A DNA stretch of 64,000 bases from Gimesia sp. (GTDB taxonomy: Bacteria > Planctomycetota > Planctomycetia > Planctomycetales > Planctomycetaceae), in the NCBI RefSeq assembly GCF_040219335.1, contig NZ_JAVJSQ010000007.1, positions 62,001-126,000 on the forward strand, read 5' to 3'. Shown here piece after piece: positions 38,110 to 47,618 of this stretch. Both the position numbers and the translations under genes were made by a program. Under the pieces are notes generated by a model that made no database searches, was not told the DNA's origin, and worked only from the letters and a program-made list of their open reading frames with translations. Numbering within the stretch: the first letter of the stretch is position 1; every line of letters starts with the position of its first letter.

Positions 38110-41073
38110 ATGAGTTCCGACTCTCAATCAGAACGATCCATGACAAGCCAGGAATCGCTGCCCGAGTTCTTCGCGCGACCGGTTCCTCAGGGGGACGGTC
38201 CGGAGACGATCATCAGTCCGCTGGAGCCGATCCCGGCTCCCGATGCGAATCGTCCGCAATCAGGTTCACAGCCTAACATGGCCCGCTCTTCCATCTGGAA
38301 CCGCCTGTTTCCTCCCACCACAGATGATCCCGAAGTGGAAGTCGAAACAACCAGTCCGTCCGGCATGGAACTGGAACATTTTGTCATTCGTGAGCGCATC
38401 GGCCGGGGAGGCATGGGCGCTGTATTCCGGGCAATCGATACCCGCCTGGATCGTGTAGTGGCACTCAAGGTGCTCAGCCCTGGTCAGTCCCGGGATGCAG
38501 GTTCGGTTAAACGTTTTCAGAACGAAGCCAAAGCAGCTGCCCGGCTGGACCACGAAAATATTTCGCGTGTGTTTTACATCGGCGAAGATCAGGGTCTGAA
38601 CTTCATCGCCTTCGAATACGTGAAGGGAACCAACGTCCGCGAGATCATTCAGTCACGTGGAATCCTGCCGGCTGCGGAAGCGGTCAACTACGCCCTGCAG
38701 ATCGCTTCAGCGCTGAAGCACATCAACAAGGCCGGCGTGGTCCACCGTGATATTAAACCATCCAACATCATCATTACGCCCGGCGGCCGCGCCAAACTGG
38801 TGGACCTCGGTCTGGCCCGTAAGGACAGCGACAACGCTTCGGCAGACCTCACCACCGCAGGCACCACGCTGGGAACCTTCGACTACATCTCACCGGAACA
38901 GGCTAAGGACCCCCGGAACGTGGATGTGCGGAGCGATATTTATTCGCTGGGCTGCACGCTGTATCACATGCTGACCGGGGAACCACCCTACGGCGAAGGG
39001 ACCGTGTTGCAGAAGCTGCTCGATCACTCGGGCAAGAACGTTCCCGACCCGGCGACCATCAACAAACAGATTCCACGCGAACTCTCGCTCATCGTACAGA
39101 AGATGATGGCCAGTGATCCGGACGAACGGTTCCAGACTCCCGAAGAGTTGATGTATCACCTGATGCAGGTTGCCGGCCAGTTGGATCTCCGCGGCGTGAA
39201 CCCCGAAGGTCTGGTCTGGACTTCCCCCACGAATTCGCGACTCAGCTTCCTGGAAAAACATGTCGGCTGGATCGCAACCGCGGCTGTGCTGTTAATCGTG
39301 GTAATCCTGCTCGACCGCTATCCATCACTCGATCCCGGTTCCGTGACGGTGACACAAAACCCGGCTCCCCAGACAGGCGACAAAGGCACGACGACAGACA
39401 ACGGATCAGACGTGATCAGTCCCGAAGCCAGTCAACCTCTGCCCGAACCCGACACGCCGATGGTCGGCTCGCTGACTGAGAATTCGGCGGTCGCTTCGAC
39501 GACATCAACCGACGCCGGCAAAGAGAAACAGCCGGCCGGCACCAGTTCAAACAACAAAAACAGCAGTGCGGCTGACAACAGCAGCGAAACTCCACTGGCT
39601 CAGATGAATCTGGATGAACCCGGCGGTAAGGAACTGAGCGGCATTTTCGACATGCCCCTGCTCTCTTCTCCCGGTTCCATCAAGGATCTGATCGAAACTG
39701 AAAAACCCGTGACGAACAAGGTCCTGCTGGAGAACAAGCCCGAGAATCAACTGGCCATGTCCAACACTCCGGAACCCAGGAAGACCATGATTCCGCTGGC
39801 GCCCGCCCCCGAGGTGAAACCCGAGACCGAACCGGATCCGTTCCCCCGGAAAGACGCGAATGAATTCCGGAAGATCGAGATTCCAGCTATCACGATCATC
39901 AATCCGGATGGAACCGCCGGCCAGGATTTCAAAACACTCGACGCGGCCTGTGCCGCTGCCGAAGATGGCAGCATCATCGAACTGGGATTCACGGGCGTCC
40001 GCAAAGAAGCCCCGATTCACATCAACAACAAACGGGTCCGCATCCGGGCCGCGAAAGACCGCAAGCCGGTTCTCCAGTTTGAATCTGTGGAAGAACCTGC
40101 AGAAGGATATCAGACACACATGATTCACATCGCCAACGGTTCTTTAGAACTGTTTGATGTGAGCATTGTGGTCGACGTGAAAGATCTGAATACCGATTCC
40201 TGGGCCATCTTCTCGCTCAAGAATGCACACGACATTCGCCTGCATCAGGTGACGGTCACTTGTGCCAACAACACGAGTCAGCAGGTTGCCATCTTCGAAA
40301 TGAACGAGCCCATCAACCAGGGCCTCGACGATGATTCCATGATGGGCAAACGCCCAGTCAAAGAATCGACGTTCATTGAAATCATCAACTCGGTACTCCG
40401 CTGTGACGGGCAGGCCTTCTCGGTTCGCGAGACAGCTCCCACCCGTCTGGAAATTACGAACTCGGCCCTGATGATTGGTCAGTCACTGATCGACCTGGTC
40501 GGCTGCAGTAACAAACCGATGGAAGGGGATCACCTGGAACTGGTGCTGAACCACTCCACGTTCCTGCTGGGCCGCGGTCTGGCGGTGATGGACAGCGGTT
40601 CGATTCCTCGCGAACTGATTCCGCTCCATGTTTCTTCCCGCAACAATATCTTCTTCTCGCGCAGCGATGCCCCATTCGTGCTGATGAAGGGGAACACGAA
40701 CGAGAACGATTTCCGTCAGAAGCTGCTGACCTGGCGTGGTTCGAACAATTACTTTGACCGCTTCGAAACCTACTGGACGATTCAGTCTCAGCAGGGAACC
40801 ACCGGCGCACTGTCACTCGACGCCCTGGACTGGAAAGACATCTGGGGGCTCTCTTCCGATGTCAACAATCTGCAGATGCGCATCCCCTGGCTCGCCGATC
40901 GTGAGAAACTGATCAAGTCACCCTGTGCCGAGCTGCAGACCGCACAACTTCAGTTCACGCAACCCACTGATGGCAGCCCGACGATCACCGCTGTGGATCG
41001 GACCAATGCCGGTGCCGACCTGATTACTCTGCCGGAACTGCCGCGGAATACCAAAGTCCCGAAAATCGATTAA
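38110..41073 (+). CDS. transmembrane Ser/Thr kinase with extracellular beta-helix
   Basis: A 987-residue receptor-type kinase. Residues about 90-355 form a Hanks-type kinase: glycine loop GRGGMGAVF, ATP lysine in VALKVL, catalytic HRDIKPSN (H212-R213-D214), DLG in place of DFG, and YISPEQAKD. A membrane helix is at about 386-405. A Ser/Thr/Pro-rich linker (about 405-600) leads to a beta-helix-type extracellular half (about 600-960) with repeated rungs such as IINPDGTAGQDF, RVRIRAAKDRKPVL and LRCDGQAFSVRE. The fusion suggests that surface or carbohydrate binding could control phosphorylation. The TPR gene 137 bases downstream may be a partner. Confidence 0.85.
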   Translation: MSSDSQSERSMTSQESLPEFFARPVPQGDGPETIISPLEPIPAPDANRPQSGSQPNMARSSIWNRLFPPTTDDPEVEVETTSPSGMELEHFVIRERIGRGGMGAVFRAIDTRLDRVVALKVLSPGQSRDAGSVKRFQNEAKAAARLDHENISRVFYIGEDQGLNFIAFEYVKGTNVREIIQSRGILPAAEAVNYALQIASALKHINKAGVVHRDIKPSNIIITPGGRAKLVDLGLARKDSDNASADLTTAGTTLGTFDYISPEQAKDPRNVDVRSDIYSLGCTLYHMLTGEPPYGEGTVLQKLLDHSGKNVPDPATINKQIPRELSLIVQKMMASDPDERFQTPEELMYHLMQVAGQLDLRGVNPEGLVWTSPTNSRLSFLEKHVGWIATAAVLLIVVILLDRYPSLDPGSVTVTQNPAPQTGDKGTTTDNGSDVISPEASQPLPEPDTPMVGSLTENSAVASTTSTDAGKEKQPAGTSSNNKNSSAADNSSETPLAQMNLDEPGGKELSGIFDMPLLSSPGSIKDLIETEKPVTNKVLLENKPENQLAMSNTPEPRKTMIPLAPAPEVKPETEPDPFPRKDANEFRKIEIPAITIINPDGTAGQDFKTLDAACAAAEDGSIIELGFTGVRKEAPIHINNKRVRIRAAKDRKPVLQFESVEEPAEGYQTHMIHIANGSLELFDVSIVVDVKDLNTDSWAIFSLKNAHDIRLHQVTVTCANNTSQQVAIFEMNEPINQGLDDDSMMGKRPVKESTFIEIINSVLRCDGQAFSVRETAPTRLEITNSALMIGQSLIDLVGCSNKPMEGDHLELVLNHSTFLLGRGLAVMDSGSIPRELIPLHVSSRNNIFFSRSDAPFVLMKGNTNENDFRQKLLTWRGSNNYFDRFETYWTIQSQQGTTGALSLDALDWKDIWGLSSDVNNLQMRIPWLADREKLIKSPCAELQTAQLQFTQPTDGSPTITAVDRTNAGADLITLPELPRNTKVPKID

Positions 41074-41210
41074 GCAGCCACTGTTCGAGGAGGTCTGCTG
41101 CAGAAAATCAGCTCTGGGAGAACTGGAGCATTCCGTATATGATGACCTGTAGAAGGAACACCATCGCCGGTCCTCACGTCTGATTTCCCTGTTCTAATTC
41201 GATTGAGTTC

Positions 41211-43838
41211 ATGCCGCAGCGATCACCACATGCCCCCCGCTCTGCCAACACACCGCGCAGAACCGGTGCGCTCTGCAGATGGCTCTGCGGGATCGTGCTG
41301 CTCTGTACGCTCAATGGTCTCTGCCAGGCTGAGGATCCGACGCGCACCTATTTTGAAGGACTCAGATCCCGCCACCTGTTTGGCATCGCAGAAGGCTTCT
41401 GTCTGAACGAACTGTCCCGGCAGCGTCTCTCTGATCCGGAGCGGGCCCGTTATTCCCTCGAGCTCATCCGCACGCTGGCCGCCCACGCCAGTGCTGCCAC
41501 ACCCTCCGAACAACCCGAACTCTGGAAACGGGCCGAGGAGACCATCGCGCAGATCGAACGCGATTATCCCCGCTGGTCAGACCTGCCTGTGTTTCGGGCC
41601 GAGCGTGCACGGATCACCTTTCTGCAGGCATCACTGCTCTTCTGGCAGTCACAAGCGATACCACAGAATGCATCACTGCGGGACAACGCCATCAATGCGC
41701 TGGATCGGGCTGTCAGCCAACTGACACTCTCCGAACAGCAGATTCAGAAACTGCTCAACAAAGCGGGTGCCAAACAGGATTTCACGGTACTCCCCGTCGC
41801 CACGGTGCGGGACAGCCTGCTTGAGTATCAGCTGCTGATCGCACGGGCAGACATGCTGCTGGCGGGCCTGTATCACCCCGATAGTCCCAAACGGAAAATG
41901 AGTCTCTCAGCGGCCCGGACCTGGCTGGAACCGCTGGCCCGCCGCGCGACGACTCTGAAGATCACCTGGGAAAGCAGGCTGGCGCTCATCGAATGCGAAC
42001 GCCTGGAAGGCGATCCCGATGCCGCCGAGCGTGCGATTCAGGGACTGATCAAAGACCAGCACCCACCTTATCTGGATGAGTCTGTGTTTCTCGAATCGAT
42101 GCGGATTCTACTCGCCCAGAATAAGCCCCAGCAGGCAGCTACCCAGATCATCCAGCACCGACAGAAACAGGGCCGTTACTCCAGTGAGCTCGGCTTCCTG
42201 GAAATCGATGCCCTGCTGAAGCTGCACCACATCGCCGCCGATCAGCAACAGCAGGAACTCGCCGACGAGCTCTGGCGACAGATTCAACAAAGGTCCGCAC
42301 AACTCGCCGAAGCTCACCCGGGTTACTGGTCACAACGGGCGAAGCTGCTGGTCAGTCGCCAGGAGCAGATCCAGGAATACGGCAGCCGACTCTCAGACAG
42401 TCTGCAACGTGCCCAGCTGCTCTACGCGAAAGGCAAAATTCCCGAAGCGATTACCGCTTACGAGAAAACAGCCAAGCAGGCTGCTGAAGAAGGCAAGACC
42501 GATCTCGCGTTCGAGCTGGGTTTCACCAGTGCCTCGCTGCAGCTCAATCAAAAAGAGTATGCGAAAGCAGCAGAGCGGTTCCAGTCGCTGGCACAACGCT
42601 TCAGCGGGGTGGCGAAAGCCTCCGATGCGAGCCTGCTTTCCGCCTGGTGCCTGGGTCAGCTCTATTCGCAGAACCGCACCAAGTCGCGTCGCCTGGCTTA
42701 TACCGACGCGCTGGAAAATGTCCGCAAGATGTTTTCCATGGACAAGGCCTATTACGAAGCCGGCTGGATGCTGGCCCGGCTGGAGGAGTCCCGCCTGCAG
42801 TACTCCAAGGCGCTCGTCCTCTATTCAGAAATTCCTGAGAACCATCCCAAAGCGGCCGACGCACACCTGGGTGTCGCCCGCTGTTACGAACAGATCCTGC
42901 TCAGACTCGCCGCCCTCGATAAACCGACACGTGCCTGGCGACAGGAGGCGATGGACGTGCTGGAAAAATACCTGGCACGCTATCCCCAGGAAAGCGACGA
43001 CGCCATTCTGCTGTCGCAGTCCGAAATCGCACTTCGGCTGACGCGGATCTATCTCAATGACTCGCCTCCCGAATACGACAAAGCGCATCGCCTGCTGGAT
43101 CTGCTCATCCACACTGCGGAGACCAAGCCAGAAGAACTGAAGCGGAACAGCGAACAATCGCCCGAGAGCGTAGCCCAGACGACCAGGGCCATCCAGGGCT
43201 GGAATCGGATTTCCAGCCAGGCACTCCGGCTGCAGATCATCGCGCTGGCCGGTCAGGGAAAACCGTCTGAAGCACGTTCGCTGGTGGCCAGCCTGGAGAA
43301 TGCGGGGACGAGCGAGCTGCTCTCTGTCTTGAATGGGGTTTCGCAGATCGACCTGGATCTCAGCCCGTCGGTCCGCAGGGAACTGGGTATGCTGCAACTG
43401 CAGTCGGCCGAGAAGCTGGCCAATCGTCGCGATGAACTCACGCCGCAACAGGCACGACAGCTCGACCTCTGCCTGGCGGAAGCCTATCTCGCCGTCGATC
43501 GACCGATCCGCGCCCTGGAGTATTACCAGAGTCTGTTGAAACAGTCCCCCCGCGACACCGCGCTGATCAGGCAGGTCGCACTGCTGCTCGAACGGTGTGG
43601 CACCAAAGAATGTCTGCGGCAGGCGATTCCCAAATGGCGCGATCTGGAAGCAGCCGAGAAAGCGGGCACCGTCCCCTGGCTCGACGCACGCCTGCATGTA
43701 ATTCGCTCCCTGTATGAATCGGGGGACACGGACGCCGCGAAGAAACTGATCGGCGTAACCCGCCTGCTCTATCCCGAACTCGGTAATGTCGATCTGAAAA
43801 AAGAGTATCGTGAACTCGAAGCACAGATTAAGAAATGA
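41211..43838 (+). CDS. large exported TPR-repeat protein
   Basis: An 875-residue protein with an N-terminal signal/anchor (about 24-42). The rest is almost entirely helical, with repeated TPR motifs such as LLYAKGKIPEAITAYEKTA, QKEYAKAAERFQSLAQRF, AKALVLYSEIPENHPKAADA and GVARCYEQILLRLA. It is longer than common TPR scaffold proteins and has no other domain I can see. It likely assembles a periplasmic or membrane complex. The methyltransferase gene overlaps its stop in an ATGA, so the two are co-translated. Confidence 0.8.
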   Translation: MPQRSPHAPRSANTPRRTGALCRWLCGIVLLCTLNGLCQAEDPTRTYFEGLRSRHLFGIAEGFCLNELSRQRLSDPERARYSLELIRTLAAHASAATPSEQPELWKRAEETIAQIERDYPRWSDLPVFRAERARITFLQASLLFWQSQAIPQNASLRDNAINALDRAVSQLTLSEQQIQKLLNKAGAKQDFTVLPVATVRDSLLEYQLLIARADMLLAGLYHPDSPKRKMSLSAARTWLEPLARRATTLKITWESRLALIECERLEGDPDAAERAIQGLIKDQHPPYLDESVFLESMRILLAQNKPQQAATQIIQHRQKQGRYSSELGFLEIDALLKLHHIAADQQQQELADELWRQIQQRSAQLAEAHPGYWSQRAKLLVSRQEQIQEYGSRLSDSLQRAQLLYAKGKIPEAITAYEKTAKQAAEEGKTDLAFELGFTSASLQLNQKEYAKAAERFQSLAQRFSGVAKASDASLLSAWCLGQLYSQNRTKSRRLAYTDALENVRKMFSMDKAYYEAGWMLARLEESRLQYSKALVLYSEIPENHPKAADAHLGVARCYEQILLRLAALDKPTRAWRQEAMDVLEKYLARYPQESDDAILLSQSEIALRLTRIYLNDSPPEYDKAHRLLDLLIHTAETKPEELKRNSEQSPESVAQTTRAIQGWNRISSQALRLQIIALAGQGKPSEARSLVASLENAGTSELLSVLNGVSQIDLDLSPSVRRELGMLQLQSAEKLANRRDELTPQQARQLDLCLAEAYLAVDRPIRALEYYQSLLKQSPRDTALIRQVALLLERCGTKECLRQAIPKWRDLEAAEKAGTVPWLDARLHVIRSLYESGDTDAAKKLIGVTRLLYPELGNVDLKKEYRELEAQIKK

Positions 43839-44551
43839 CCGCTGAGAAAAAACGCAGCCTGCTGTCAGATGAAGAACTTGAATGGTCGGACGTGGCTGCG
43901 AACTGCCGCATGAATCGCGAACGCGAAATCACCGGGACTAACAGCTACACCGCCGACCTGAAACTCAATCCCCTCGAATTTCTGACCGAGAAAATCCAGG
44001 CAGGACAGACCGTGCGCTGGCTGGATCTCTGCTGTGGATCGGGACGGGCCTTGATTCAGGCTTACGAACATTTCCAACAAGCGGGACTGTCCGCACAGGT
44101 TCAGATTCGAGGCATCGATCTGGTAAATCTGTTTCTGCCTGCCCCTGACGCTGGCGATACACTTCGTCTGCAGACCGCCTCCCTGCATGACTGGGATACG
44201 GACGAACGGTTCGATCTGATTACCTGCGTGCATGGTCTGCACTATGTGGGCGATAAACTTTCGCTACTGGCCCGCGCCGCGGGCTGGCTCTCTTCCGACG
44301 GCCAGTTCCTGGCTCATCTGGATCTGGAGAATCTGCAAACCGTCGAAGGGACATGGACGACTGCAGACAAACGGGAATTTCTGAGGCGACGATTCTTTCA
44401 ATACCATTCGCGGACACACCTGCTGACCTGCACGGGACAGCAAGACGTCCGCTTTCCCTGTCGTTACGCGGGTGCTTCGGATCAGGCGGGGCCGAATTTT
44501 ACCGGGCAACCGGCAGTCAACTCGTTCTACCAGCTGCGGGAAACGGTTTAA
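43835..44551 (+). CDS. class I SAM-dependent methyltransferase
   Basis: A 238-residue Rossmann-type methyltransferase. Motif I is WLDLCCGSGRALIQA (about 66-80), an acidic end of strand 2 follows at RGIDL, and strand 4 is FDLITCVHGLHYVGD. No substrate-specific C-terminal signature is recognised. The start overlaps the TPR gene stop by four bases (ATGA). The gene ends against the reverse-strand phosphatase remnant, whose stop codon shares bases 44549-44550 with this gene's stop. Confidence 0.85.
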   Translation: MTAEKKRSLLSDEELEWSDVAANCRMNREREITGTNSYTADLKLNPLEFLTEKIQAGQTVRWLDLCCGSGRALIQAYEHFQQAGLSAQVQIRGIDLVNLFLPAPDAGDTLRLQTASLHDWDTDERFDLITCVHGLHYVGDKLSLLARAAGWLSSDGQFLAHLDLENLQTVEGTWTTADKREFLRRRFFQYHSRTHLLTCTGQQDVRFPCRYAGASDQAGPNFTGQPAVNSFYQLRETV

Positions 44552-44640
44552 TCTTCCACGAGTGTGTTCATGTCGAGCAGCAACTCCAGCGCGGTCAGAC
44601 AACCGTGAATATCACCAATGGCCAGCAGACGATCTACCAC
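44548..44640 (-). pseudogene. N-terminal remnant of a GDIHG metallophosphatase
   Basis: Reading leftward from a GTG at 44640, this frame encodes VDRLLAIGDIHGCLTALELL, then 10 more residues ending LVED and a TAA at 44548-44550. The GDIHG block and its flanks match the first metal-binding motif of Ser/Thr phosphatases (PP2A/bis(5'-nucleosyl) tetraphosphatase type). The GDxxDR and GNHD motifs needed for activity are missing because the frame stops at once and a convergent methyltransferase gene follows. It was probably truncated by deletion. Its start lies 10 bases after the stop of the 222-residue membrane-protein gene, so it could still be translated. Confidence 0.65.
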
Positions 44641-44649
44641 AGTCTTGTA

Positions 44650-45318
44650 TCACCTTTCTGATTGGTCTCTGTCTGGCTTTAGCGACTCACAGACCGTGGG
44701 CTCCAGTGAGCCGAATCCGTGATCGCCGCCATGCTCATGAATGAATTCGTCTTCTACAAAATCCACGAAATCGACCTCATCCCCGGCGGTCTTGATCTCC
44801 AGAATGGTTCTGGTATGCGGGGCCCGCAGCAGCGTGACTTCGCTGCGCGGAAAGGCATCTTCTTCAAAATCATCCAGTCGTTGATCAAACAGATAGAACC
44901 ACTCACCTTCGCGGGTATGGATTAAAAACCCGGCCGCCGGCTCGTAAGACGTGACCGACCAGTACTGGTAGATATTGCGGATCGTTATCTGTTCCGCCAC
45001 GCTATCCGCGGCATCCCGCTGGCGACTTTCCTGCCTGGTTTTCCAGCGCTGCAGGTCCTCGGCACGGAGTTTGAGCAGATACCAGAATCCCCCCGCCAGG
45101 CCCAGGCCGGCGGCACCGAGCAGTACCAGCCGATTTAGTAGCAAATTCTCCTCCCCGGTCCAGCGTTCGCACACATAGAGCAGAGGCAGAACCGGAACCA
45201 TGCAGAGCATCGGCAAGCCGATCAGCAGGACGACGATAAAGATGAAATATCCCTCAAAGCGATATTTTTCTTCCGGTCGTGGCGGATACGTATGCGGGAT
45301 GCGGACGATTTCAATCAT
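44650..45318 (-). CDS. small membrane protein, last intact gene of the DUF1559 array operon
   Basis: A 222-residue protein with two membrane segments (about 22-50 and 62-82) and a cytoplasmic-looking C-terminal domain of about 130 residues rich in aromatic and charged residues (WYLLKLRAEDLQRWKTRQ, then YQYWSVTSYEPAAGFLIHTR, LYLFDQRLDDFEEDAFPR). It lacks the DUF1559 passenger. The start overlaps the stop of the preceding array gene by eight bases, so it belongs to the same operon. I recognise no family. Confidence 0.7.
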   Translation of the reverse strand: MIEIVRIPHTYPPRPEEKYRFEGYFIFIVVLLIGLPMLCMVPVLPLLYVCERWTGEENLLLNRLVLLGAAGLGLAGGFWYLLKLRAEDLQRWKTRQESRQRDAADSVAEQITIRNIYQYWSVTSYEPAAGFLIHTREGEWFYLFDQRLDDFEEDAFPRSEVTLLRAPHTRTILEIKTAGDEVDFVDFVEDEFIHEHGGDHGFGSLEPTVCESLKPDRDQSER

Positions 45319-46438
45319 GTCTGTTCTGCCTGCCTGTCACCGGTTTTCTCTGATCCCAGTCATCAGAGTTTACCTCTCCTCCTGCAGGGGTACTCAGTGC
45401 TTTCAGGATAGTGGGATCAATGTTCTCAGACACATGGCGGACGCTTCCATCTGAGAGCAGAACCTGAGCCCCTTGTCCATAGGGACCTCCGAATGTGTCT
45501 GGTCCCTGATTGATACCGCGAGCAGGGTCCCTGAAATTTAAGGGATCTCCCCAGGCACGAATGCCTGCTTTGACTTCCCCTCCCAATATCGTGTAGGAAG
45601 TGCCATCGGTGATATCACGGAGTCTCAATGAAGAATTAATACCCAGCAGTCGCTGATTCGCCGCATAATGTGCGGGTTTATATCCGGGGCGATCCGACTG
45701 ATAATCTTCCAGGGGATCGAAATCATAATCCAGGCCCGGATTATGGAAGACATAAAGGCGCGTCTCGTAAGGTTGGCGGTTCTCCTCTGATGTCCAGGGC
45801 TGAGTAAAATCGATCTGCTGATACAGTTCCTGTTGATCCAGGTAAGGCAGTAACCACGCCGCCCAGCCATGCTGGGGTTGTCCCGTCGAGTCAATGATCC
45901 CCCCACTGGGAAATTGATTGTGATCGTCATGGTAGTTGTGCATTGCCAGGCCAATTTCTTTCAAAATATTCCGCGACGTGCTACGACGCATACCGGTCAT
46001 GCCTCCCTGATACACCAGCCTGTCTTCCCCGGTCGCCATCCACCAGAGTTGATGCGAAACGCCGATCAGACAGATGCCACTGGTTACCAGTACCAGCAGC
46101 AGTGCCACCAGTGAGAACGACCAGCGCAGTTGCCAGTCGCGGTTCTCCTCTGCGGCCGCGGTTTCCTGTTTCCCACGATAGACACCCCGGCAGGCAAAGT
46201 GCAGTCCGGTTACGAAGAGGGCCAGACAGAACAGAAACCATAACACGCCGGAAGCCGAAACCGTCAGCGTGGGCAGGGTTCGTTTCAGATAGGGAATCCA
46301 GCCGGTTCCCAGCTGAAACAGTGTCTGAACGAGAAAGGCCATTCCCGCGCAAGAGACCAGAAAAAAGAACGTCACCAGTGCCATGGCAGACAGGGAGGCG
46401 CGCTGTACTTTGGTAGAAGGTTCTGATTCAGTGCTCAC
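45311..46438 (-). CDS. membrane-anchored DUF1559 protein, array member 6
   Basis: A 375-residue protein. Three membrane helices (about 17-44, 60-84 and 108-132) replace the pilin helix. The passenger starts at RRSTSRNILKEIGLAMHNYH, the same helix junction as canonical DUF1559 proteins, and continues through SGGIIDSTGQPQHGWAAWLL, LLGINSSLRLRDITDGTSYT and QVLLSDGSVRHVSENIDP. Tyrosine replaces the histidine of the H-X9-DG signature. With an N-in topology the passenger would face outward. The start overlaps the stop of member 5 by 11 bases. Confidence 0.85.
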   Translation of the reverse strand: MSTESEPSTKVQRASLSAMALVTFFFLVSCAGMAFLVQTLFQLGTGWIPYLKRTLPTLTVSASGVLWFLFCLALFVTGLHFACRGVYRGKQETAAAEENRDWQLRWSFSLVALLLVLVTSGICLIGVSHQLWWMATGEDRLVYQGGMTGMRRSTSRNILKEIGLAMHNYHDDHNQFPSGGIIDSTGQPQHGWAAWLLPYLDQQELYQQIDFTQPWTSEENRQPYETRLYVFHNPGLDYDFDPLEDYQSDRPGYKPAHYAANQRLLGINSSLRLRDITDGTSYTILGGEVKAGIRAWGDPLNFRDPARGINQGPDTFGGPYGQGAQVLLSDGSVRHVSENIDPTILKALSTPAGGEVNSDDWDQRKPVTGRQNRHD

Positions 46439-47615
46439 GCTGCCCTCCTTTTGTGTTTCCTGACGGAGATGGATTTTCCTCCAGCACTTCCCGACCGTCA
46501 GGTGTGCTCAGCGCCTTGAGCACAGCCGGATCGATGTCTTCAGAAAGGAAGCGAACACTGCCATCCGCGATTAAGGCATTGGCTCCGGGTCCAAAGGGCC
46601 CTGCGAACGTTTCAGGTCCCTGGTTGATGCCCCGCGCGGGGTCGCGGATATTCAGGGGATTGCCCCAGGCTCGAATGCCCGCTTTGACTTCCCCTCCCAT
46701 GATCGTCTGTGATGTGCCATCCTTGATGTCGCGGATTCTCAGACCGCCATTGAGGCCCAGCAGTCGTTGATTGGCCGCGTAATGCGCCGGCCTGTAACCA
46801 GAGCGGTCAGTCCGTTCATTGTCACCCGGTTCGAAGTCGTAGCTCAAGCTCGGATTCTCCAATACACGAAGCGGCTTTTCGAAAACCTGACGATTCACCT
46901 CGGCCGTCCAGGACTGATTGAAGTCGATCTGCTGGAACAGATCCGGCTGGTCCAGGTAGGGTAAAATCCGCGCCGCCCAGCCGTGGTGTGGATTGCCGGT
47001 TGCATCCACGGTTGCCCCTATCGGTAACTGGTGATGCTCGTCATGATAGTTGTGCATTCCCAGGCCGATCTGCTTGAGACGGTTAATTGAAACCCGACGT
47101 CTCTGACCTTCGATGAAAGCAACCGGATAAAACAGGGAGAGGGGACGCTCTCTGAGTAGAGCCCTCTGATCTCCAGCAGCCATCCACCACAGCTGATGCG
47201 AGATTCCAATCAGACTGATGCCACTGGTGATCAGAACCAGTAACAGGCTGACCAGGGTCGCCGTCCAGCGGAGTCTCCACCGCGAAACACCCGTCGTTGA
47301 CTCGGTCCGCTTCACAGTGGTCAGCGTTCCTCGATACAGTTTTCTACCCACCAGATGGACTCCGATCAGGAACAGACTCAGGGTGCAGAGAAACCAGAGT
47401 GTCCCTGAAATTGAAAGGGTCAACGTGGGCACGACGCGCCAGAGATAACTGATCCAGCCGATCATCAGTGCGTACACTGTCTGCGGCAGAAAGAACAGTC
47501 CCAGGCCGAGAGTCAGACCGAGCAACATAAGGCCGCCTGCCAGCGCGACCCAGAACCGCTGCAGTGTAGTCAACGGTGGTGTTTCCGTTTTGCTGGTGGC
47601 GCTGTTTTCCTGCAT
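46428..47615 (-). CDS. membrane-anchored DUF1559 protein, array member 5
   Basis: A 395-residue protein. The N-terminal tail is rich in Ser/Thr, followed by three membrane helices (about 22-50, 63-87 and 113-137) and a DUF1559 passenger from RRVSINRLKQIGLGMHNYHD. Further family blocks are GWAARILPYLDQPDLFQQID, LLGLNGGLRIRDIKDGTSQT and NALIADGSVRFLSEDIDPA. The signature histidine is phenylalanine here. It begins three bases after the stop of member 4, and its last 11 bases overlap member 6, so translation is coupled along the array. Confidence 0.85.
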   Translation of the reverse strand: MQENSATSKTETPPLTTLQRFWVALAGGLMLLGLTLGLGLFFLPQTVYALMIGWISYLWRVVPTLTLSISGTLWFLCTLSLFLIGVHLVGRKLYRGTLTTVKRTESTTGVSRWRLRWTATLVSLLLVLITSGISLIGISHQLWWMAAGDQRALLRERPLSLFYPVAFIEGQRRRVSINRLKQIGLGMHNYHDEHHQLPIGATVDATGNPHHGWAARILPYLDQPDLFQQIDFNQSWTAEVNRQVFEKPLRVLENPSLSYDFEPGDNERTDRSGYRPAHYAANQRLLGLNGGLRIRDIKDGTSQTIMGGEVKAGIRAWGNPLNIRDPARGINQGPETFAGPFGPGANALIADGSVRFLSEDIDPAVLKALSTPDGREVLEENPSPSGNTKGGQREH

Positions 47616-47618
47616 CGC

